64,000 bases of DNA from an uncultured Lachnospiraceae bacterium (GTDB lineage Bacteria; Bacillota; Clostridia; Lachnospirales; Lachnospiraceae): positions 19,169 through 83,168 of the forward strand of contig CAJUJY010000012.1 of the NCBI GenBank assembly GCA_910586555.1, read 5' to 3'. The notes under the pieces were generated by a model. It was given only the letters and a program-made list of their open reading frames with translations. It ran no database searches and was not told the DNA's origin. Positions 36,240-45,295 of this stretch are shown one piece after another. Numbering within the stretch: position 1 is the first letter of the stretch; every line of letters starts with the position of its first letter. A program made the translations under genes and the position numbers.

Positions 36240-37334
36240 TTATAAAATCTTATTAACTATATGAATTTTCTTAGCTATACCAATTATAACAATTCCTAAA
36301 AACATTGTTACTAAAAGCCATATAAAACAAGCAATTAGTGATGGCATAAAACCAGATAACCAGATATATACAAAATTTGTAATAGCTTCTAACATATTTT
36401 CAAGCAAATAAATTCCAAACATTGTACCACTGGCAAATTTAATAATTTTATAAATAGTTTTTTTATTTTCCAGTTCATTACTATTAAAAAATTTTTCTGA
36501 AAATTGTTTTATAGTAATAAAAATAAAAATTGCTACTGTACTATAAAACATTGTAATATATCTTTCCCCCCAGTTACCTGTCTGGTTAAAATTCCATATA
36601 GTAAGCTTGGCTGCTGCTAAAATACCTGTAACTGCTATTATCATTAATAATGGATAAAACCATTTATATTTCTTATATAGCTGTACCCCCCCCCACCAGT
36701 TTCTATCAATATAAAAACCAAATAATGGGAATATTGTAGTAAAAGAATTTAAAAAAACGCTAAAATTAATTCTTTCTATATTAAACGCTATACAAATTAA
36801 AGGAAATAAATCCATTGTTATAACAGTTATCAAAAATAAATATATAAATTCTTTTTCATTTATATTTACTGCAATTTTTCTAAGAAATGGGAGCATAACT
36901 AAAAATGATATATAACTATATAGATACCAATATGTTGTTCTTACTGGTCCGCTTAACATATTTACAAAAATATCTTTTATATTAAATCCATCAAAAGAAT
37001 CATTTATAATACAATTATATATAGCCTGAATATAAGTAAAAATTACTAAAACTATCAAAAACCTTAAAACACGTTTTTTCCATATTTCTTTTATTGTTTC
37101 TTCTTTCCCTAATAAAAGAGCGCCAGAAATCATAAATAAAAGCGGATTATTGATAGTTCTAAAACAGTCAAATATAACATAAATATATCTTAAAAAATTA
37201 TTATCTGTTACTGTATATAACTTAGATCCACGTATTCCTGTATGAGTAAATAATACTAAAAAAATAGCTGTAATCCTTAATATATCAAGATAAATTTTTC
37301 TGTTAAAATTATTCTTTATAGAGTACTTTTCCAT
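36240..37334 (-). CDS. Membrane acyltransferase (acyltransferase_3 family), with a G9 tract
   Basis: This 364-aa, ten-or-so-helix protein has the family start YLDILRITAIFLVLFTHTG, with the catalytic His. Such enzymes O-acetylate or otherwise acylate surface sugars. ATG 37334 is chosen for AGGAG upstream. A run of 9 G (C at 36686-36694) encodes WWGG near residue 215, in a loop between helices; a shorter C6 run lies at 36566-36571. A slip at the longer run would cut the protein in half, so acylation may switch on and off. Confidence 0.85.
   Translation of the reverse strand: MEKYSIKNNFNRKIYLDILRITAIFLVLFTHTGIRGSKLYTVTDNNFLRYIYVIFDCFRTINNPLLFMISGALLLGKEETIKEIWKKRVLRFLIVLVIFTYIQAIYNCIINDSFDGFNIKDIFVNMLSGPVRTTYWYLYSYISFLVMLPFLRKIAVNINEKEFIYLFLITVITMDLFPLICIAFNIERINFSVFLNSFTTIFPLFGFYIDRNWWGGVQLYKKYKWFYPLLMIIAVTGILAAAKLTIWNFNQTGNWGERYITMFYSTVAIFIFITIKQFSEKFFNSNELENKKTIYKIIKFASGTMFGIYLLENMLEAITNFVYIWLSGFMPSLIACFIWLLVTMFLGIVIIGIAKKIHIVNKIL
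36686..36694. repeat. C9/G9 homopolymer inside the acyltransferase gene
   Basis: Nine C on the + strand within codons for Trp-Trp-Gly-Gly-Val. This is the third long G/C run in glycan genes within 4 kb. Confidence 0.85.
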
Positions 37335-37643
37335 TATTCTTCTCCTATTAATTTGCATTATTATATTTTTTTATCTACTTTAATCAAAGCATAAATAAAT
37401 ATCTGAATATACTGTTTTTCTCAAATAGAAACTCTCAGATAATTGCCAAATTTACATATATTTAGATATGTTTTAATTAATATTTTATTTTCTATTTTCA
37501 TACTGTAAGCAATAGCTTATACTTTAGTTTTTAGTTTTATAAAAATAAAATTACCTGTTAATAAATAAATGTTTTTTATATAAAAAAGTTTTATAATATA
37601 TTTTTTCCCTTTAGTTATAACATATTTATATAAATAATTACGT

Positions 37644-38501
37644 TTACCACATTTTCCTAAATTTACTTGGACTTATTCCTTCTACCTTTTTAAAAAGCCT
37701 GCTAAAATAAGCAGCACCATTAACTCCTATATTATATGCAATTTCATCTAATGTCTTATCAGTAAAACGCAGCATCTTTTTTGCTTCAGTAATTCTTACG
37801 CTTGTCAAATAGTCATTTATTGTAATACCATATTGTTTTTTAAACTGCTCACATAAATAGAATTTATCCATTAAAAAATGATTTGCCAGATTATTAAGGG
37901 TGATTTTAGTATTATATTTATTATCTAAAAAAATACGTACTTCCTGGATTTCCCTTTGTCTATCTGTCAATCCTATATTTTCAGGATCCCATGCATCTTC
38001 CATAAGATAAACTAATAAATTTGAAAGCAATAAATTAATTTTCATATCCTTTACATACGAAAATGATACTGCTTCATCATAAAGATTGTCCAAAAGAGTA
38101 GAATAGCTATTAGAAGAAGCCTGGAATACAGGTTTACCACCACGTTTTTTATATTTATCATAAATGCTTTTCATTTCTGGTCCATTAAAGTGACACCATT
38201 TAAGTTTCCACAGTTCTTCAGATGTTGTATGCGAATATGGTTTATTACAATCTATAAATACACAATCATTAGGATACAACTCAAATTCCCTTCCTTCATA
38301 TGTAAGTATGCCTGCACCAGAAAGCACGATAAAAAATAAATATGATATTAAATTTTCACGTGATGATTTATGTACATCTGTAGCAGACAAAGTACCTGTT
38401 TCCTGGAGATACAAAAGAGAAGAACGCGCAAATAAAGAAGGCGTATAAATTATACGGTTAGAAGAAACATTTGGTGAATTTGTAAATAATGATTGAAACA
38501 T
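37644..38501 (-). CDS. AraC-family transcription regulator
   Basis: This 285-aa protein has an N-terminal cupin-like sensor domain (about residues 20-170) and a C-terminal double helix-turn-helix (about 185-285). The latter carries ITLNNLANHFLMDKFYLCEQFKKQ and the second helix set ending DEIAYNIGVNGAAYFSRLFKK. Sugar-type effectors are common for this class. It sits in the middle of the glycan locus, directly after the tyrosine phosphatase gene (39-bp gap). It is the best candidate in the window to bind the 21-bp-spaced direct repeats at the gmd and ATP-grasp promoters. Ribosome site AGGAGG. Confidence 0.9.
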   Translation of the reverse strand: MFQSLFTNSPNVSSNRIIYTPSLFARSSLLYLQETGTLSATDVHKSSRENLISYLFFIVLSGAGILTYEGREFELYPNDCVFIDCNKPYSHTTSEELWKLKWCHFNGPEMKSIYDKYKKRGGKPVFQASSNSYSTLLDNLYDEAVSFSYVKDMKINLLLSNLLVYLMEDAWDPENIGLTDRQREIQEVRIFLDNKYNTKITLNNLANHFLMDKFYLCEQFKKQYGITINDYLTSVRITEAKKMLRFTDKTLDEIAYNIGVNGAAYFSRLFKKVEGISPSKFRKMW

Positions 38502-38540
38502 TTAGCATCCTCCTATTAAAAAATATTATTTCTATAAATT

Positions 38541-39605
38541 TTATTCAATCATTTTGCTACAAAACTGCTCTACTTCATCTGCTGTAAATCCTAAATCATA
38601 AAAATAATTCTTGCATTTTTGCCAAAAACTATGCCCTTCATAATTTTTTTCGATGTAATCTATCATTTCTTTAAATGCAACGCCTTCAGTACCTTCTCCA
38701 TATTCCCGCATACCAAAAATAGAAAATGAGGACAATTCGTAATCCCTCACAATATCCTTTTTTGAAACACCAAGAATGCCTTCCAGCAAAGCTATAACTG
38801 TTCCAGTACGGTCACACCCTCCCCAACAGTGAATATAGATTGGCTTATCATTTAACACGCAATCAAATATATATCGATAAACCGTACTATATGCTTCAAA
38901 ATCTGAAATACCATCAACATATGCCATAACCGGAAGCCTTGAGTAATCTATATATTCTTGAACTGGATATGCGACATTTTCTATTTCTGCATCTGATCTA
39001 AGATCAACCTCTGCTTTAATCCCTGTATCTATAAATGCTTGAATCCCCTTTTCTGTTATTTCTATGTTGTGATTGCCATCCAGTTCACTGCCACGATATA
39101 TCATTCCATATTTGATTGGTCCGTTAGGAGTATCCCATCCTCCTATGTCACGGATATTGTAAACCCCGTCAATCCATAGCATTCTTACTGAGCCGCTAAC
39201 AAAAAAAGATCCTCTTTTTACAATTTCGTCATTTTCATCAGATTTAACACGATAGTAATAGAGAGTATCCGGTGTCAAATTATAGATGTTATTAGATCCA
39301 TCTGTGCATACATATTTGATATAGTCTTCAAATCCAAAAGAAGATGAAATTTCCAATATTCCATCTGTAGGAGATTTAACTATAACCGGATTAGGAAGAT
39401 CATTTTTCTTATACTCTTCATCTGTATAATCTGCTATTGTTTTATCATCTGTATGTTTAAGATATGCTCTTAATGTTTCATTTTCTATAGAACTCTGCTT
39501 TGTTGTCCAGTTGAAGTATAGACATAATGCCGCTGGCCCAGAAAAAGCCACGAGTCCAATGATTATTAAAATACATAAGATTTTATGTTTTTTCTTTCTA
39601 TGCAT
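38541..39605 (-). CDS. Membrane-anchored tyrosine phosphatase-like protein
   Basis: This 354-aa protein has an N-terminal signal anchor (about residues 8-32), a beta-sandwich (fibronectin-type-III-like) segment around 70-140 and a dual-specificity phosphatase domain of the Y_phosphatase3 type. The domain has NIRDIGGW, DLRSDAEIE and the P-loop HCWGGCDRTG, with Cys260 as nucleophile. The catalytic domain is predicted to lie outside the membrane. A role could be removal of phosphate from glycan or lipid, or host-directed activity; neither is shown. ATG 39605 is preferred because GGAGG is seven bases upstream. Confidence 0.85.
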   Translation of the reverse strand: MHRKKKHKILCILIIIGLVAFSGPAALCLYFNWTTKQSSIENETLRAYLKHTDDKTIADYTDEEYKKNDLPNPVIVKSPTDGILEISSSFGFEDYIKYVCTDGSNNIYNLTPDTLYYYRVKSDENDEIVKRGSFFVSGSVRMLWIDGVYNIRDIGGWDTPNGPIKYGMIYRGSELDGNHNIEITEKGIQAFIDTGIKAEVDLRSDAEIENVAYPVQEYIDYSRLPVMAYVDGISDFEAYSTVYRYIFDCVLNDKPIYIHCWGGCDRTGTVIALLEGILGVSKKDIVRDYELSSFSIFGMREYGEGTEGVAFKEMIDYIEKNYEGHSFWQKCKNYFYDLGFTADEVEQFCSKMIE

Positions 39606-39675
39606 ATCCATGCCTCCTCAAGACCATAGCGTCATAACAAGGGCAGAAGAAATTGCCGGAAAAATCTTTTCTGCT

Positions 39676-40650
39676 TCAAGTGATTATTTTGCAAATTTTG
39701 TTAATAATTATCGCAAACGCAAAAGAACAAATGAAAAATAACACCCATATAATGAAATAATCTTGAAACAAATATGTTGCGTTATAGTGTTTTACGCATT
39801 GTATTATATACACATGGACTAGATAAAATTCCAGGGATACCTCCCCCATCTTGTCTAAAAGCTTAACTTTCTTCACTTTGTCCAACAAATAAGATGTGAT
39901 GGACACAAACAAAAAGCTGCTCCCTAATTTATAAATTCCTGTCAAAGACAATGTTAAAGCAGGTAAAATTCCCCGCAGGACGAGCGCTCCAATTGCTGCA
40001 CCAACTGCAATAAGTACAGATTCACGCTTAACATTATGTCCTCTGTTGTTCTTTTCACCAAGCAAAATACCAAGAATATATGCCGGAAATGCATGTAAAA
40101 AATGTACATACCTTTCATAAAAAAAATGGTTATAAACATCCAGTAACATATTAATTAATACAGCAATCACTATTAGAAAATATAATCTTGGACTTAATTC
40201 TTTTTCTTTGTTCCGTTTGCTAAAAGCAAAGGCGGAAATGCAATACATCAGCAATATAAATGATACATACCAGCCCACATCATTATAAGCGAACCAATAT
40301 TGCAATGTTGATAGGCGGAGCAGCCAGGAATAAACACTCCTGTTTAAGATAGAAGCATTAAATATGATTGCTATAATAATGTATGGAACATAAACACGTT
40401 TCAATCTTCTTTTCGCCCATATCATTAAATCATTATTCTTATTAAGGGAAAAATAAATACCAATGCCGGATAACAAGCAGAACACATCAACCCCAAATGT
40501 TCCCCATAGCTCAAAAGGCTTATAAAGAATATAGTTGCATACCAACAATTCCTGTTGAACAGAGTGCATCATAAAAATACTTATTGCAGCAATACCCATT
40601 AATTCAATTCTAAATTGACTTACCAGGTTCAAATTAGTTTCTATTTTCAT
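39676..40650 (-). CDS. Membrane acyltransferase (acyltransferase_3 family)
   Basis: This 324-aa, multi-helix protein has an N-terminal FRIELMGIAAISIFMMHS carrying the catalytic His of the family. ATG 40650 is selected for AGGGGTG upstream and because it begins just before the conserved region. The second acyltransferase of the locus, it probably O-acylates a glycan sugar. It has no homopolymer run, unlike the one at 36240. It is followed by the tyrosine phosphatase gene. Confidence 0.85.
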   Translation of the reverse strand: MKIETNLNLVSQFRIELMGIAAISIFMMHSVQQELLVCNYILYKPFELWGTFGVDVFCLLSGIGIYFSLNKNNDLMIWAKRRLKRVYVPYIIIAIIFNASILNRSVYSWLLRLSTLQYWFAYNDVGWYVSFILLMYCISAFAFSKRNKEKELSPRLYFLIVIAVLINMLLDVYNHFFYERYVHFLHAFPAYILGILLGEKNNRGHNVKRESVLIAVGAAIGALVLRGILPALTLSLTGIYKLGSSFLFVSITSYLLDKVKKVKLLDKMGEVSLEFYLVHVYIIQCVKHYNATYLFQDYFIIWVLFFICSFAFAIIINKICKIIT

Positions 40651-40736
40651 TTTACACCCCTTTAGTTTCTTTTTTGAAAAGTTATCCCAGTCAAAGGCAT
40701 CAATGCAAACAGACAATGTTTTTATCGATTCAGCAC

Positions 40737-41969
40737 CTACTCCGTTATCTGAAAATCCTGCACGACTTTCTTTGCAAAGTTGATTATGCTCTTACAATAA
40801 TACCGTTTATTTTCTTCTATTTTTTTTTCTACAAGATCATCAGGCAGTCTATCGTCCAAACTATGATCTAACATTAGTTTTGCCAATTCCGATGAATTGT
40901 TAGGATTAAAAAAATACACATTATCATATCCAATGATTTCACGATTAACTCTTATATCGGAAATCAAACATGTTATGCCAAGGCATAACGCATTATAAAC
41001 TGCCCCGCCTCCTGGTCCGCCTTCGCACAAAGTAGGCTGAATCAATCCTGCCGCATTTCTCATAATTGCAATTTGATCTGGTTTTGGTATATATCCAAGG
41101 AAATGAATATTCTGTTGACAATTCATCCCTTTCACTCTATTAATTAGCTTTTTTATGTATTCCGGATTTCTAGAATCTTCTATTTTACCCGAACAAACAA
41201 TATGAATATCATGATAGCCATCATTGTACAATTTTTCCAAAGCATCAAATGCAACTAAATGGTTTTTATGATGCCAAAACTGATTGGAAATCATAAAATA
41301 TCTATTTGGCAAATTATATAACGACAAATTACTATTATCAAAATATTCAGGTTTTTGAAACGGCGCAAACGGTAACACAAAAATAGTGCTGTCATTCTCT
41401 GGATAGAATTTTTTGATATCATTTTTAACATCTTTTGCATTTACGATAATGTATTTAGAATTTTCTAGCCTGACTCCAAGTTCTTCTTTACGTATCTTAA
41501 TATCATTTTCACTGAACAATTCTGGCAAATATTCATGCTGGAAGTCATACATATATCCAACCCACGGAACCTTTGTGTTTCCAATAAAATAGCCATTATA
41601 TGGCATCAGGATATCAATAGAATGTTTGTGCAAACAGTCCATTATCTTGCGGTCATCATCGTAATAATTGCCTTTATACCAGAGAATCCTGGTATTAGGA
41701 GAACACTCCTGAAAAACACTTATCAGCTTATCATATCTCGAATGATAATTCTTTACTTCGGATCGTATCCTGTTAATTGAGAGTTTATTTTTCAGCACGA
41801 TTTTCATTATTTTTGCCATCTTTAAAAAGAAGCCATCATCCTTTAATAAGATATACGAACTTGCTGAAACATCGTTTTCAATACCCTGTGCAATAGTAGC
41901 AATAAAATCTATACCTCCATCCCAAAGATAAAAGTTTTTTGCTGTAATACCGATACGTATTTGATCCAT
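40737..41969 (-). CDS. Family 4 (GT-B) glycosyltransferase
   Basis: This 410-aa protein has a GT-B fold. The C-terminal donor domain shows NRYFMISNQFWHHKNHLVAFDAL, NIHFLGYIP and the conserved E pair in LIQPTLCEGGPGGGAVYNAL. It probably adds a sugar to the lipid-linked repeat unit at the inner face of the membrane; donor and acceptor are unknown. AGGTG precedes the ATG. It is in the block (38.5-48.0 kb) whose base use is visibly less AT-biased than the flanks. Confidence 0.9.
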   Translation of the reverse strand: MDQIRIGITAKNFYLWDGGIDFIATIAQGIENDVSASSYILLKDDGFFLKMAKIMKIVLKNKLSINRIRSEVKNYHSRYDKLISVFQECSPNTRILWYKGNYYDDDRKIMDCLHKHSIDILMPYNGYFIGNTKVPWVGYMYDFQHEYLPELFSENDIKIRKEELGVRLENSKYIIVNAKDVKNDIKKFYPENDSTIFVLPFAPFQKPEYFDNSNLSLYNLPNRYFMISNQFWHHKNHLVAFDALEKLYNDGYHDIHIVCSGKIEDSRNPEYIKKLINRVKGMNCQQNIHFLGYIPKPDQIAIMRNAAGLIQPTLCEGGPGGGAVYNALCLGITCLISDIRVNREIIGYDNVYFFNPNNSSELAKLMLDHSLDDRLPDDLVEKKIEENKRYYCKSIINFAKKVVQDFQITE

Positions 41970-42076
41970 TATTAAAACACCTCAAAATAAATATATTACA
42001 TCCTGTCCAATGATATCCACATAGAATAATGTTCATAATAATATTCTTTCCTTAATATGGGAGAAAAGAAATACTT

Positions 42077-42715
42077 CTAAACGTATCTTTTGATCATCCG
42101 TACAGGATTTCCGGCGTAAACACCAGATACATTAATATCATCAACAACAACCGAATTGGCTCCAACTACCACATTGTCACAAATTGAGATTTTATCAATT
42201 ACTGTAGAGCCAGCTCCAAGAAATACATTCGACCCAATTTTACTGCGGCCGCAAACAGTTGTGTTTACACTAATGTGGTTAAAATCCCCAACCTGGACTT
42301 CATGTTCAACAACCGCTGATGTATTAATAATATTGAAATTTCCAATGTTCGCACCAGGCCCTATATATGCCATGTTTCCTATGAAATTTTCGTACCCGAT
42401 TCTTGAAAATTTACTCACTATTGAACTTATGGAAATTACAGAAATCAGGTTATTCTCATTGCAAAATTTACCCGCATATTCTTTTCTCTCTTGGTTGTCA
42501 CCTATAGCAATAAAGATAGGAACATCATCATCTTCCTCTTTTATATGATGCAATGCATATGCGCAATACCTCTCCTTACCATAGGAAAATATCGTTTCGC
42601 CATCTTTAGCATTAATATCATAAAATTTCAAACCTGCACCGGGAAACCTCCCCAGGAATGCATCAGCCACACTATGCGCATGGCCACCACAACCTATCAT
42701 ACATATCTTTTCCAT
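42077..42715 (-). CDS. PglD/NeuD/PerB-like sugar O- or N-acetyltransferase
   Basis: This 212-aa protein has an N-terminal Rossmann-like domain (ICMIGCGGHAHSVADAF) and a C-terminal left-handed beta-helix made of hexapeptide repeats (for example IGNFNIINTSAVVEHEVQVG, with its catalytic His). Members acetylate the 4-amino group of nucleotide sugars such as UDP-bacillosamine precursors or GDP-perosamine. It starts 14 bp after the aminotransferase gene that would supply the amino sugar. Confidence 0.9.
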   Translation of the reverse strand: MEKICMIGCGGHAHSVADAFLGRFPGAGLKFYDINAKDGETIFSYGKERYCAYALHHIKEEDDDVPIFIAIGDNQERKEYAGKFCNENNLISVISISSIVSKFSRIGYENFIGNMAYIGPGANIGNFNIINTSAVVEHEVQVGDFNHISVNTTVCGRSKIGSNVFLGAGSTVIDKISICDNVVVGANSVVVDDINVSGVYAGNPVRMIKRYV

Positions 42716-42729
42716 AAACATCACCACTT

Positions 42730-43824
42730 TTATTTTATAGCAAAATATTTTTTAATGTTGTCACAAACATACTTAATTTCCTTATCTTTCAAACCTGGAT
42801 AACTAGGCAGATTCATTCCAGACCAGCTAAGTTTTTCAGCAACAAGTAATCTTTGATATCTCTCTGAATACATAGGCATAGTATGGATTGGATAGAATGC
42901 AGGTCTTGTTTCAACTCCTTCATTTCTTAAAAAATCCCTTAGTTTATCCCTGTCTTCTATTTGATCACAAGTTATAGATACCATCCAATAAGTATGTTTT
43001 ACATCACCAACAGACTCTTGTACTTTTATTGGCAATCCTTCTAGCAATTTTTTATACATATTAGCAATTTCAATCTTCCTGTCAACGAAAGAATCCACCT
43101 GTTCCAATTGTGCCAGGCCGATTGCTGCGGCAATATTTGTCATTCTATAATTGTACCCAATGATATCGTGCCAATACTCTCTATGTGCCGCCAAGCCTTG
43201 TCCCTTAAGGTGTATGGCTCTTTCATACAAAGTTTTATCATTTGTTAATACCATTCCTCCCTCTCCACAAGTAATCGTTTTGTTTCCAAAAAAGCTAAAA
43301 GCGGCAATAACTCCAAATGAGCCAATCTTCTTTCCTTTATACTCTGAGCCGATTGCTTCGGCACAATCTTCAATAACAAACAAACGGTGTTTACTAGCAA
43401 TCGCCAGTATTGCATCCATGTCACACGGGTGACCATACAAATGAACCGGCATAATAGCTCTGGTTCTTTCTGTAATACGGTGTTCAATATCATCTGGATC
43501 TAATTGCCAGCTATTCTCTTTCGAATCAGCAAAGACTACTTTTGCACCAGTATATTTGACTGCATTTGCGGAAGCAATGTATGTAAACGACGGTACAATG
43601 ACCTCATCTCCTGGCCCAATTCCCAATGCCATTAGTGCAAGGTGCAACGCTAATGTTCCATTAGAAACTGTAGTTCCATATTTCACACCTATATACTCTC
43701 CAAATTTTTCGGCAAACAAATCATTGTATTTCCCTTTGGAAGAAATCCATCCAGAATCAATACAATCATCTACATATTTTTTCTCGTTCCCTGTGAGAGA
43801 AGGCTGGTAAACCGGAATTTTCAT
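42730..43824 (-). CDS. DegT/DnrJ aminotransferase, perosamine-synthase-like
   Basis: This 364-aa PLP enzyme makes 4-amino sugars from 4-keto sugar nucleotides. The start MKIPVYQPSLTGNEKKYV and the SGWISSKGKY stretch resemble GDP-perosamine synthases. The PLP lysine is in FFGNKTITCGEGG (about residue 185). Since gmd lies in the same locus, GDP-4-keto-6-deoxymannose would be available, so GDP-perosamine is a reasonable product; a UDP-linked bacillosamine-type sugar is the alternative. GGAGG precedes the ATG; the flippase gene ends at the adjacent base. Confidence 0.88.
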   Translation of the reverse strand: MKIPVYQPSLTGNEKKYVDDCIDSGWISSKGKYNDLFAEKFGEYIGVKYGTTVSNGTLALHLALMALGIGPGDEVIVPSFTYIASANAVKYTGAKVVFADSKENSWQLDPDDIEHRITERTRAIMPVHLYGHPCDMDAILAIASKHRLFVIEDCAEAIGSEYKGKKIGSFGVIAAFSFFGNKTITCGEGGMVLTNDKTLYERAIHLKGQGLAAHREYWHDIIGYNYRMTNIAAAIGLAQLEQVDSFVDRKIEIANMYKKLLEGLPIKVQESVGDVKHTYWMVSITCDQIEDRDKLRDFLRNEGVETRPAFYPIHTMPMYSERYQRLLVAEKLSWSGMNLPSYPGLKDKEIKYVCDNIKKYFAIK

Positions 43825-45294
43825 TTATTTATCCTCCTTATTTTTTATCAGCTTTAGCTGATTAATTAACGACTTGCGTTTAATTACTCCAAGAATTACT
43901 ATTATAGTAATCAATAAATATCTAATTATGAACCACCGATATAGCCACATCGACAATACAGCAAAAGCAACCACGCCAATAGATATAAACATAATAAGCC
44001 TTGTATCGTATATCTTTTCAATTTCCTCCTTCTTCTCTTCAAGTATCCTTTTATAAAATGTATAATGCGCAAAAGCGAACAATATGTAGCAGGCTAGAGT
44101 TGTAAAACCAGCGGCATAATATCCTAAAACAGGTATCAGCAAATAATTTAATAAAACATTCAAAACTGCACCAACAGTTGATGCAATCATAATGAACTTA
44201 GGCTTTTCAAAGTAGAACTCAATTATCGAAAACAATGGATACAAAAACATAAAAAATGTTGATGACACAACTGCCGGCATAATATAAACAGCAGCCATAT
44301 ATTCTTTCGATGCAAACAAATAAAGAATCTCCGGCGAAAACAACATAACCAGACAGCAGCCTAATCCCATTACAATTAAAAGCATAGATGATGTTTTTCT
44401 TAATGAATCAAACTTTCGTGTTTTTATAGATTGGTATGTATATGGACCAAGTGAATTTGAAACTGCATTTGTTATAATCTGCATCAGCATTGCGATATTA
44501 TATGCAACACTGTATATAGCGGCTTCACTCTTTCCTGACATATTCCCAATCATTATTCTATCCGCTTGGCTAAGTACGCTAAAAGACAAATAATGTGGTA
44601 TCAAAGGAATACAAAATTCCAATGAATATTTCCAAAATTTTTTAGAGAAAAAAGTTCTGCCTTTGCAAAAGCAAATAACATAGAGAATGCTCCCAATAAC
44701 AACCTGTGTACCTGCATATGCAAAAACCCTGGAATTTCCTTTTTCACTTGAAAACAAAACCAAAAAAACCCCGAAAACTGTTGAACTTATGGCATTTAAT
44801 AAGGTTAATGCAACTACTCCTTTATATTTAAATTCATATCGTTGCCTTGTCATCCAGAAATATATCGCAGGCTCAAACAGCATTTGTAAAAACATTACGC
44901 CAATAAGTTCTGATGAAAGTCTGGTCAAATTCTCCCATATTTGACTTGTTAGCAAAAAAACAATCCCAAGGATAGCAGTAATGCTTGTTGACAATCCCAA
45001 CATTGAAGATGTCGCTTGCGCACTAGATTCTGGATATTTAGTCAATACATTATTGTAAACGCTGTTATACAATCCTAAAGATGTAAAAATCACAAAAATA
45101 GAATACCACGATTGATATATAGTATAGATACCATATTCCGATGTTGACATCAGCCTAGTAAAGATTGGCATGGATAGTAAGACTATCCCCTTTTGCAATA
45201 CATTACAGACTATATACCATAATGATGCTTTTGCAGCAATGGGCATATTTTTATATTTATTTTTGCCTTGGACAAATATTTCCTTAATTATCAT
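43825..45294 (-). CDS. Wzx-type glycan flippase
   Basis: This 489-aa membrane protein has 12-14 predicted helices and the polysaccharide-export start KNMPIAAKASLWYIVCNVLQKGI. It is the expected translocase for undecaprenyl-linked repeat units in a Wzx/Wzy pathway. It sits between the polymerase/methyltransferase genes and the aminotransferase gene, abutting both (1-bp gaps). Confidence 0.9.
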   Translation of the reverse strand: MIIKEIFVQGKNKYKNMPIAAKASLWYIVCNVLQKGIVLLSMPIFTRLMSTSEYGIYTIYQSWYSIFVIFTSLGLYNSVYNNVLTKYPESSAQATSSMLGLSTSITAILGIVFLLTSQIWENLTRLSSELIGVMFLQMLFEPAIYFWMTRQRYEFKYKGVVALTLLNAISSTVFGVFLVLFSSEKGNSRVFAYAGTQVVIGSILYVICFCKGRTFFSKKFWKYSLEFCIPLIPHYLSFSVLSQADRIMIGNMSGKSEAAIYSVAYNIAMLMQIITNAVSNSLGPYTYQSIKTRKFDSLRKTSSMLLIVMGLGCCLVMLFSPEILYLFASKEYMAAVYIMPAVVSSTFFMFLYPLFSIIEFYFEKPKFIMIASTVGAVLNVLLNYLLIPVLGYYAAGFTTLACYILFAFAHYTFYKRILEEKKEEIEKIYDTRLIMFISIGVVAFAVLSMWLYRWFIIRYLLITIIVILGVIKRKSLINQLKLIKNKEDK

Positions 45295-45295
45295 A

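Noticed and set aside
36566..36571. Second C6 run in the acyltransferase gene
   Set aside because: Too short to call; reported only as a detail of that gene.
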